Assembly (NCBI GenBank): GCA_039545355.1
Contig: BCJJ01000008.1
Coordinates: 62,001-126,000 of the forward strand
Length of the DNA stretch: 64,000 bases
DNA from: Trichosporon coremiiforme
Lineage: Eukaryota > Basidiomycota > Tremellomycetes > Trichosporonales > Trichosporonaceae
Direction: 5' to 3'
In this document: one piece after another, positions 55,417 through 64,000 of the stretch
Numbering within the stretch: position 1 is the stretch's first letter
Layout of the letters: each line of letters opens with the position of its first letter
Translations under genes and position numbers: made by a program
Notes under the pieces: model-generated
The model's input: only the letters and a program-made list of their open reading frames with translations
The model's database searches: none
What the model was told of the DNA's origin: nothing

Positions 55417-57251
55417 TCACTCCGCCTTCTTCACGTCTACCTCCTCCTTGACCTCGATATCCTTCGAGTCATAGAGCCACGCCCACTTCCGCACAAGCCG
55501 GCCATGGACGGAGCCAAAGAAAATGGCCATGATGGTGCAGCTCATGATGATGACGTTGTACGGCATCGAGAAGTCGGGCACGGGAATGTCCACGAGCAGC
55601 TTCGGGCCGTATATCCGTGTCCTCGCTGTGCGGAGCTCGTCGCGCTCGCCGATCACGGGCTTGCCGCCCGTCTTGCGGCTGGTGCCCCATCCTTCCTCGC
55701 CCTGCACATCGAGGAGAGCGAGGACGGAGGAGGAGATCTCCCTTCCGCGCTCGGCGTCGGGGACGTGGTCCGTGTACTTCAGCATGAGCTTCGTGAAGGG
55801 GACCTCGATCGTGGTTGTGCTCTGTGCCGGGAGCGTGAGGCGGAGCCGAAGCGTCGTAGTGGAGGATGTTGGCGGCACAGAGGGAAGGTAGTTGAACGCG
55901 TGCAGCGGGTCGGACTCGTTACCGGAGCGAGACACAGAGCGCACACTCATCTCGCTGATCCAGCCCTTAACCCACCACGGCCAGAATTCGCTGTAGAGCG
56001 CCTCGCGGTCCTCATCGCCGTGGTTGTCAATCTCGACGTGAAACGTGCCGTCACCCGCATAGCGGTCCGTTACAGCTCGCGAAATCGTGATCGCCGGCGG
56101 CTCAAACGATTGCGCTGGTAAGTCAGTTGAATGCTGGCGCTGGCAAACTCACGGTACACGAAAGTGCCCTCGCCGTCCCAGGAGAACTTGATGTCCTGCC
56201 CCGCGAGAGTCTTGTCCTTAAGATCCCACTCGGCGATATCGCGGTATCGACCATCGACGAACTGCTGCCTCTCCTGCTTGGGCGCGTGGTCGATGCGGAA
56301 GTTGGGTTCGTTCGGCTTGATCACCCGCAGGATCGAGGAAGACGCACAGGGGAAGAGGCGAGGAAGGTTCTCCTTGAACACGGAGCTGATGGTGAATTCC
56401 CTCGATCCGCCTCGCTCAGGAACAAGGTCGACGATACCCTCCCACCAGCCCGTCCACTGTCCCTGCTTGCCCTCGGAGGGCATCACGACGTGGATTCCCT
56501 CCGTCTTGAAACCCCAGCTGAGCACATTACCAGGTCGAGCAAGGAGCTTGCTAAGTCCGCTCTGGCCCTTGGAGGGAAGGAGGGAGAGGAAGGGTGTCAG
56601 GTTCTCGGTGCAGAGTCGCAAGTACGGAGCATTCAGGTAGTAGTGCGTCAGATCTAGAGTCAGTTGGGAAAACCCGCAGACAACTCACTGCCTGATTGCC
56701 GCGCTGGCGGGTACAGTTGTCCGTATGTCCTTACGGTCGCACCAGTGTGCTGCGAGCCGATACCCGCGCAGAAAAGACCACCTAGCGCCTGCCGAACGCT
56801 GTCCCACGCCTCGTCGGTGTCGCCTTCACCCTCCTTCAGCCACGCCCGGATCTCCCCTCCAGCACCACCAGTGTCATAGTGCAACGGTCCCGTTTCTCCG
56901 AAGCGAGTCTGCTGCCATTGCCCCGAAGTGAAGGACACCGTGATCTCGGATGCCCCGCTTCGTTCCAACGGAAGCAGCAGGCTAGGTGGTGTCAAGGAGT
57001 GATGAGACTCCTCTGGCTATCAGCTTTGGAAACAGACCCTAGCTAGATGTGTATAACTCACCGATGCGCTCGCCATCCACATTGTTGTGGAGGGAGAATT
57101 GGGTCGTGAACTGGAAGAGGACGCTGAGCTTGCCGTCCGGTAGCGGGTGAAGGGTCAAGGACTCGTGAAAGACGTCCTGGGGAGCCCTTTGTTCTGTCGC
57201 GAAGGCTGACACCGCCAGCCCCAACAAAGGGAATGTGTCGAGCAGCCTCAT
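55417..57251 (-). CDS. GPI16: GPI transamidase subunit Gpi16 (PIG-T)
   Basis: Four exons: 57251..57062, 57012..56689, 56653..56153 and 56114..55417, giving 570 residues. Introns are 49, 35 and 38 nt. A signal peptide opens the protein (MRLLDTFPLLGLAVSAFA), then VFHESLTLHPLPDG, SLTPPSLLLPL, ITVSFTSGQWQ, and the Cys-containing GGLFCAGIGSQH and LRLCTENLTPFLSLLPSKG. Later FEPPAITISRAVTDRYAGDG and PWWVKGWISEM lead to one membrane span near the end (YNVIIMSCTIMAIFFGSVHG) and a short basic-acidic tail. Gpi16 is a lumenal subunit of the complex that attaches GPI anchors to proteins in the ER, and in known members it is disulfide-linked to the catalytic Gpi8. It shares a 320-bp divergent promoter with CCT4. 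Confidence 0.93.
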
Positions 57252-57571
57252 GTTGGCCGCTTTAGGTCGTTGACAGCACCGACTCGCTGACTGTTGTTGA
57301 GTTCTCGGTCAGCGACGACCTCCACATCGACTGACGAGATGGAGACGCGGTGGTGGCCATCACGTGACGTCAGGAATGTCTGGGCCATCGTCACGTGTCC
57401 CTCCACTGACGCCTGACGCGCGCACAGATACGGGACCAAAAGTGACGGTTGAAAGCTCTCTCTGGATCGGTCGTCTTCCACCGTCACAGCCCGCGTCGAG
57501 CATCGACTTTTGTTGTTGCAGCTCAACTTTCTAGCCAACTCACGCGTGACCTCGACAGACAACACGCAAAA
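57252..57571. promoter_or_regulatory. Divergent promoter region GPI16 / CCT4
   Basis: 320 bases between start codons. Three GACGTCA/CACGTGA-like elements cluster here: CACGTGACGTCAGG at 57361 and CACGTGTCCC at 57393, plus TGACGAGATGG at 57331. CACGTGACGTCA combines an E-box with a CRE-like site. The factor that binds is unknown. Confidence 0.5.
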
Positions 57572-59357
57572 ATGGCTGCCGTCGCTTCTACCGCCGTCGC
57601 CGCTGGCCCCGGGGCTAGCATCTCCGACTCCGCCTTCAATGACAAGGTAAGCGGAACCGATCGCGCCGGTGGCGCGTGCTGACTAGCTGCTGACATCAAC
57701 AGGGCAAGCCGACCGAGGTCCGTCTGTCCAACATGAACGCCGCCAAGGGTAACCTGAATAGATGAAGTGTAAGCTGACAGATAGCCGTTGCCGACGCTGT
57801 GCGAACGAGTCTGGGACCGAAGGGAATGGACAAGATGGTGAGCTCAAAGGTCCTTTCAGTCAGCTAACGTCAGATTACCACTGGAACCGGAGAAGTTCTC
57901 ATCACCAACGACGGAGCGACCGTTCTGCAGCACATGGCTGTTCTCCACCCCGCTGCCCGTATGGTGCGTATCCAGCTTGGGGGTCGCGCCAGTGAGCTAA
58001 CGTCCAGCTTGTCGAGCTGTCGAAGGCGCAGGACATCGAGGCTGGTGACGGAACGACGTCCGTCGTTGTTCTTGCCGGAAGCCTGCTGTCGCAGGCCGAG
58101 AAGCTTCTCTCGCAGGGTATCCACCCCACTACCATTGCCCAGTCGTTCCAGGGCGCCGCCGCCAAGGCCGTCGAGTTCCTCGAGCAGATGTCCGTTCCCA
58201 TCGACCTCAACGACAAGGAGACGCTCGTCCGTATCGCCGCCACGTCCCTCAACTCCAAGATCGTTTCCCAGTACTCCCCCACCCTTGCCCCCATCGCCGT
58301 CGAGGCTGTCACCCGTCTCGTCGACCCGACCTCATCAAACGTCGACCTCCGCGACATTCGCATCGTGAAGAAGGTCGGAGGAACGATCGAGGACACGACG
58401 CTCGTCGAGGGTGTCGCGCTCAACCAGCCGGTCGTGTCCAGCGCTGGTGGACCGACCCGGATGGACAAGGCGAAGATTGGTCTGATCCAGTTCCAGCTCT
58501 CGTCGCCGAAGCCGGACATGGACAACCAGATCGTGGTTAACGACTACAGGCAGATGGACAAGATTCTGAAGGAGGAGCGCCAGTACATCCTGAACCTGTG
58601 CAAGAAGATCAAGAAGACTGGATGCAACGTCCTCCTGGTTCAGAAGTCGATTTTGCGCGATGCCGTCACCGACCTTTCCCTCCACTTCCTCGCCAAGCTC
58701 AAGATCATGGTTATCAAGGACATTGAGCGTGACGAGATCCAGTTCATCTCAAAATCGACCGGCGCCAAGCCCGTCGCGGACATCGAGCAGTTCACGGAGG
58801 ACAAGCTGGGCGAGGCTGCGCTCGTCGAGGAGGCGGACATTGGCGGTGCGCGTGTTGTGGAGATCACCGGCGTCAAGCACCCGGGCAAGACGGTGTCGAT
58901 CGTGTGCACGGGTGCCAACTCGCTGGTGCTGGAGGAGTCGGAGCGTTCGCTGCACGACGCGCTGTGTGCTGTCCGCTGTCTTGTCAAGAAGCGCGCGCTG
59001 ATTGCCGGCGGCGGTGCGCCCGAGATCCACGTCTCGCGACTGCTCACGCAGTACGCCCAGACCCTCAAGGGCAAGGAGGCGTACTGCTACCAGGCGTTCG
59101 CGGACGCGCTCGAGGTCATCCCCACCACGCTTGCCGAGAACGCCGGTCTCAACCCCATCGCCATTGTCACCGAGCTCAGGAACAAGCACGCCCTCGGAGA
59201 CGCCAACGCGGGCATCAACGTTAAGAAGGGCATCGTCTCCAACATCACCGCCGAGCAGGTCGTCCAGCCCCTCCTCGTCACCACGAGCGCGGTCGAGCTC
59301 GCCGCTGAGACCGTCTCGCTTCTCCTCCGCTGCGACGACCTCGTCATGGTCAGGTAG
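57572..59357 (+). CDS. CCT4: Chaperonin TRiC/CCT subunit delta
   Basis: Five exons: 57572..57646, 57703..57748, 57785..57837, 57874..57963 and 58008..59357, giving 537 residues. Introns are 56, 36, 36 and 44 nt, all in the first 450 bases. Chaperonin marks are [25 protein letters not shown] and the ATP-site [15 protein letters not shown], with [16 protein letters not shown] (protrusion side), [15 protein letters not shown] and [14 protein letters not shown] later. Length and order fit Cct4. It forms one position of the double ring that folds actin, tubulin and other cytosolic proteins. The start ATG gives [20 protein letters not shown]. The gene diverges from GPI16. Confidence 0.96.
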
Positions 59358-59942
59358 GCATAGAGTGTTAACGTAGAGTAATGGGCAGGATGATCAGATG
59401 CATACACTGAAAATGCACATGGCTGACGGTCCGGCTGACGTAACTGACGTTCTGAGACTAGGCGCCAAGGCAGCTGGAGACCGATTCAGTGTGGAGGTTT
59501 TGCACTAATCAAGTCATTCACCCCTCCGTCCAAAGCACCATCCAAACTCTTCCGACTTGCCTTCCTCCCGGCTCAGTCTCTCACCAGTCCGCGGAACGTA
59601 CCCACTCTTCCGCCTCTTGATCCATCTGCGTTCTGGATACTTATATGGCATTCGGCCGCTATGTGAATTATGGCCTAGTATAATGACTAATATGCAAATG
59701 AGTGTATGGGTGGACTTCGTCCCTACACTGCGGCGCGGCGCACGGTGGCAGCAGCGTCACTGTAGGGGAACTGTAGTCCTTTCGGTATTACGTTTTCAAT
59801 GTCCCGAGTGACGATACGTTCAAATGTCCCGAGGCAACTGAGAGCTCTGGCCAAGTTGTGATATGTGGAGACGGAAGTCTAGATGTGTCTAGAGGAGGGT
59901 TGCCTGGTCAAGACGACTGGAGTCGCTCGAAGATACTTGCGT
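59358..59942. other. Convergent 3' region CCT4 / Cys-rich secreted gene
   Basis: 585 bases with an AT-rich island at about 59640-59710 (for example ATGACTAATATGCAAATGAG). No coding signal. Expected to hold two 3' UTRs. Confidence 0.35.
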
Positions 59943-60624
59943 TTAGTACCAGTCCGAGTTGGTGCGATGGGGACGCTTCGAGCCCGTCCTAGAGGGACGG
60001 ACAGAACCAGTGTACTGCGCCTTGGTGCGCGTGGGAGCAGCAAACTTGGACCATCCCGAGGCCATGGGGCGGCTCTTCTTCTTGCTCGGTTCGGCGGCGG
60101 ACTGGGTGTCGATCGCTTGGTTGTCAGCTGAATTCCTTCTCTTCCCGCTATGGGTCCCGGTGCCTCTAGATATCTACCCGCTTTCTTCTTATCTGCCCTC
60201 CTCTCCGTTATCTACGCATACCGCTTCGGTGCTGTGCACGCTGTGCACGAGGTGCACGGACGCGGCGTGGAATGCATTCCGAGACATCGCCGACATGTGT
60301 TATACAGGCACACGAGTGGCCGTGTGGCACACCCAAACCTCACTCCACCAAGACAGATGACACCGAGAACCAAAACTTACCGCAAGTGTCGTCGCCAGAG
60401 CAGGACCAGCCGGTAGCGCACGCTCCCCAGTCGCAGCACTGGCCGCGCTGGGGCGCACACCACTTGTCGCCACACGCAAAGGTGCCGGGCGGGCAGCCCG
60501 AGCCGGGCACGGGGTGGATCATGAGGCGGGGCGCGCCGTCGGAGCGCTTAGCCTGGCGGCTGGGCGCGGCAGTGGCGGAGACGGCGCCGAGCGCGAGCGT
60601 GACGAGGGAGAAGACGGCGACCAT
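59943..60624 (-). CDS. Small secreted 8-cysteine protein with basic C-terminal tail
   Basis: Exons 60624..60381 and 60115..59943 give 138 residues. The 265-nt intron has donor GTAAGT and ends CTGACAACCAAG. The start ATG gives a clear signal peptide (MVAVFSLVTLALGAVSATAA), then RQAKR, a likely Kex2-type cut before SDGAPRL. The first exon encodes eight Cys in spacing CPPGTFACGDKWC, QCC, GACATGWSC and DDTC, a compact disulfide domain. The second exon, in frame, adds a basic tail (KKKSRPMASGWSKFAAPTRT, KRPHRTNSDWY) with no Cys. I know no family with this pattern, although the density resembles small secreted effector-like or granulin-like proteins. If the splice is wrong, the first exon alone would end a few codons later at KFWFSVSSVLVE. 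Confidence 0.68.
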
Positions 60625-61104
60625 TGTAAGCGTTGGAGGAACGAGGAATGACAAGAGGAGAGGGGAAAGGGGGGAATGCGTATTCTGGTCTTTTGCTTAT
60701 GAGGAGGTGCTCTAGAATGAGGCTCGAGAAAGAGGGCCGGAAACATGTCCCAAGGGCACTCGCAGACAGTAGATAGGAAGCAATCAGTCAGCACCCCGGA
60801 ACCTCGCAGCTCGTAGCGAGCAGCAACTGCAGGAACAAGCACAAGAGCAGGGAGAGAGGAAGGCCAGCAGGGGGGAAAAATTCACACGATTACAAAGAAA
60901 GGATACCAGGAGGAACTTCTGAGGAACGGAACACTGAGATAGGGACTGATAGCATGCGAGGGCATCTCTACTGTCTGCTCGCTGCAGGCTGTGCAGGCGG
61001 AGAAAGTGGACTGGGTGAACGTCGCCTGATCGTCTGGTCGCTGGGCAGATCCAGAACCCCGCAGGCAGACTATGAATAGAGCTCGCCAGGTCCACACTTC
61101 TCGT

Positions 61105-61419
61105 CAGGATAGCCAGGATACCAGGATACCAGCTGTGGCTTCGCGACCTGAAGACAGGATGATGCTCGACGCCAGGATGCCATAATGCTTGGCTGCAGGC
61201 AGGGGACCAGGATGAGCACGAAGACAAAGAAAAAGCCAAGGTAAACAGGATTCAGGATACATCCGATGCATAACTCGACATCCTGGCGACATCCTTAATG
61301 TCCGATGTCATCCTGAACCCCACATAACAGTCCTGGACGTCCTGGGATCTTTTGTTTTTGCTGACAGTTTTGCGCCTTAGTACTGGGTGCTTGAGCACAC
61401 TTAGGCTCGGTATATCCTG
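61105..61419. repeat. Cluster of CAGGAT motifs followed by inverted ATCCTG
   Basis: CAGGAT occurs on the plus strand at 61105, 61114, 61122, 61155, 61173, 61208, 61246 and 61253. The complement ATCCTG follows at 61280, 61310 and 61414, with GTCCTG at about 61330 and 61339. Direct then inverted order could fold into a large imperfect hairpin or act as a binding array. Eleven copies in 315 bases is far above chance. Confidence 0.75.
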
Positions 61420-63602
61420 GACCCCAATGCCAACGCCCCCCGACCGCGTGCCGAGTGAACTGCCGGCCTACTCTACTGGGCCAGACTCATTCTCGCATCC
61501 GAAAGAAACAGCTTACGTCCAGGAATACGGCCGTTTACGTCACCTTTTCGAACGAATTCTACTGCCACCCTCTTTTCTGCAGCCTGGAGGACGCAGGGAA
61601 AGGCCTCTGTCAGCTGCCTGTGCGCGTGGTCAGCATGCTCGGACGAGGAGACACGTTGCTTCCATCAGGACGCGAGGAGGCTGGGAAGCGTTGGGAGACG
61701 TTGGAACGGATCCGGTCCTCCGCAGTACGACGACAGGCGACAAGAAGGACGCGGCGGAAGTATCTTCCCACCAGTTGCTACGATAATAGACACGGTCGCG
61801 CAGTGAGTCTTGGGCAATGGCGTAAGGACTTGGTGAACACGACAGACGAAGTCCATGGCCCAGCACCGACTTAGCCCCGCAGACACCTCAGGAGACAATT
61901 CAGAAGATGAAGAATCCAGGGTCCACCCAGTCCTGGGTTGCGCGAACTTTCTTCCTCCGAAGTGAAGTCCGAGAAAGTGACCCCGTAGGCCCTCTTGCCT
62001 GGCCAGTTTCTCGTCCGCGGGTGTATCTTTGGGATAGACAGCACAGTGGGTGCTGTGCCCTTCCCTGTATGCAGCACAGCCAGACGCCACCCCCACAGGC
62101 TCTGAGTGCGTGTTAATAGTGCGGAGTTATGCGACCATCACACCGGAATAACATGAATCACACGAACCCTCCAAGCTGTATTCAAGGCAGTATGCTTAGC
62201 GCGCCCAAGATTGCCCAGGTCACCAGGTGTTCGCTGAAACTCCTGAGAGCTGTTGTCGTATGCCTTTACAGTTATTTCACAAGCTCGCTGGGTCTGAGTA
62301 TCGCTCTCCTGGGTGCTCATGCGAGAGTCTATCGAAAGCCCATGGCCTAGCCAGATCACGGCAGGGAGGATCAGTGTTCGCCGCAAGACCAGTGGCTGCC
62401 CACTACCTCCGTCGGTTCGTTCTCGTAATAGACTGAAATCCTATTGATTACTGAGGCACGTCGAGGTGTTTGTCCTGATGTCCTCAGCGCTCGTGAGAAT
62501 ACATAGCCCCACCTACGGTGCTCCTGACATCCTTGACATCCTGCAGTTCTTGCTCTCCTGCTGCTCCTCCCAGTGCAGCGCCCCATTCCTCTGAGCCTTT
62601 ACATTCCTGTGCGATGTCTTGCCTATTTGTGGCCAAGTGAAGAACCTGCACAGCTTCGCATTCATGTTCCACTCGCCCTCGGTCGGTGATGTCTGCCTCA
62701 GCTTCAGATTCGTCTTTTGCACTGGATTCCTCGGAATGTCTCCCACGGCAATAGCAGTTCCTATCCGCAGCAAACCATAGAGTTGCCCGTCCTGAACCCA
62801 GCAGATTCTTGTGAGCGATAACCTCTATTCTACGGCTGCGGAGCTTGAGCTTGTCGTGATCTTTTGGTCGCTAACCCTCGGCGTCGACATCTTGACTTTT
62901 GGCTGTGTTTCCTGAAGTTACTCATGGCCTCTTCTCAGTGTCCCTACCTAGACGCCCTTGACAAGACATTGCAGAGCCTGACTTGCTCATATGTCAATGT
63001 GGAAAGCTGCGCCAAGCCTCCGTCAAGTGTTCGCTAGCGCAATCAGACTTGACTTCCCAGAGTTCCAGAACTCTTGCCTCGAGATACGCACGTCCTCGAA
63101 CCCTCATCTTCCCTCGTTTCCCTCGTTTCTCGTGGCGCTGTGTCCTCTCGGCGTCTCGGCTCGGCGCTTCACGTGCAGGCGCAGTCTCAACTGCAGCCAG
63201 AGAGGGTTTGAATTCCCCTGTCCTATCCTAATGCCTTGAACGCTTCTTGGGACTGGAGCTGCACTGCGTAGTGTAAACTCAAGCGCTATCTAAGCATATC
63301 CCATCAGTCTAAGTCTAAGCTAAACGCTTCCAAACGCTTCCCCTCTCCACAGAACTTCAACCCTTCGAAATGCGGAGCAATATTCGTGCAGCGAGACTAC
63401 TCAGGCGCATTCAGAGTCTGGCCCAACTCAGCCTGCACCCTCAAGGCAAGGTGCCCGGACGAGCTCAGGTGTGCCCAGTTGGCGCAGGGGCTCAAGACTC
63501 CTCGGCGATCTCCCGTTCATACAAGGCCAGGAAGGGTCGAAGCACGTGCTGGAGCACCCCAGTTCGTGCCCCCTTACTTATCCCTGCTGTGTCTTTTGCG
63601 TG

Positions 63603-63658
63603 CCTCCGTTCCTCCGTTCCTCCGTTCCTCTGTCCCTCTGTCCCTCTGTCACTCTATC
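63603..63658 (+). repeat. 8-bp minisatellite, seven units
   Basis: Three units of CCTCCGTT (63603-63626), then three of CCTCTGTC (63627-63650), then one diverged unit ACTCTATC. The change of unit halfway suggests two rounds of slippage. Confidence 0.9.
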
Positions 63659-64000
63659 CCTCACACGGGTGATCGGGCGGAAACCTGTCTCTCACTTCTG
63701 GTCACGAGCAGCACGTCTAGAGTCCCACTGTCTGCAGAGCCTGAGCCATGCTGCTCACACGAGGTCGGCGCATGGCCAGCGCGGCCAATAGCGTGGTCGA
63801 GGGGACAGGATGAACACTTGAACACTTCTCGCAAGCTTCTCGCCAGCCCGGGAAGCGCGACCCGTCAAACCTAGCCGCAGACTGGCGCGCGCCAGCAGCT
63901 GAAAGGTGCTGGCGAGGTTGTGGCAGCGTGGTGTGCGATATCAGTCAAACGGTGTCGGTTGATTCGGCGTCCCACGTCGCGGCGCAGGACCCGCGCCGCC

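Larger units (their letters stand above)
60625..64000. other. 3.4-kb gene-free right end
   Basis: No gene is supported to the right edge. The part next to the Cys-rich gene (60625-60900) is CT-rich on the minus strand and is its likely promoter. Then comes the CAGGAT/ATCCTG cluster (61105-61419), a second C-T-rich CTCCTGACATCC area at about 62520-62570, and an 8-base tandem repeat near 63.6 kb. Frames up to 160 codons here show no domain. Confidence 0.4.

Overview
The window looks like the nuclear genome of a basidiomycete yeast, most probably a tremellomycete of the Trichosporonales type. The reasons seen in the sequence are GC-rich genes on both strands, protein families that occur together only in fungi (Rrp42, Imp2, Hut1, Ups2/3, Npr2, Sdo1, Cox11, Gpi16), and many tiny introns, usually 30-60 nt, with a GTRAGY donor and a CTGAC/CTAAC branch site only a few bases before the AG. 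Gene models were built by hand from family similarity and splice phase. All multi-exon models listed keep one open frame.

Layout. From 1 to 11 kb the genes are dense: a partial unknown gene, a calponin-homology-like protein, exosome subunit Rrp42, a derlin, the mitochondrial protease Imp2, a Pex24/dysferlin-type peroxisomal membrane protein and a METTL21-type methyltransferase. An unknown gene lies at 12.7 kb. From 14 to 21 kb a phosphate permease (PHO89 family) and a secreted alkaline phosphatase diverge from a 2.65-kb shared upstream region. From 21.5 to 29 kb are Cox11, a mucin-like membrane protein with an SH3 domain, and an Efm6-like methyltransferase. From 29 to 43 kb is a compact block: Ups2/3-like, Sdo1, Tom22, Rrp15, Npr2, Hut1, a beta-lactamase-like hydrolase, a DUF4246 protein and a GNAT enzyme. 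A long disordered protein with an AhpC/TSA-type thioredoxin fold follows at 43-46 kb.

About 6.3 kb (45.8-52.1 kb) carries no recognisable gene but holds repeated short motifs. It ends in a possible small Cys-rich gene, then a tail-anchored coiled-coil protein, Gpi16, the chaperonin subunit Cct4 and a secreted 8-cysteine protein. The last 3.4 kb is gene-free and holds a cluster of CAGGAT/ATCCTG motifs.

Functionally most genes are housekeeping: ribosome biogenesis (Sdo1, Rrp15, Rrp42), mitochondrial biogenesis (Imp2, Cox11, Ups, Tom22), the secretory pathway (derlin, Hut1, Gpi16), cytosolic folding (Cct4) and nitrogen/TORC1 signalling (Npr2). The pair with the clearest joint role is the permease and phosphatase, which together would release and import inorganic phosphate. 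The most novel items are two candidate small Cys-rich proteins, the motif clusters in the gene-free regions, and several genes whose last or first exon lies beyond an unusually long intron.
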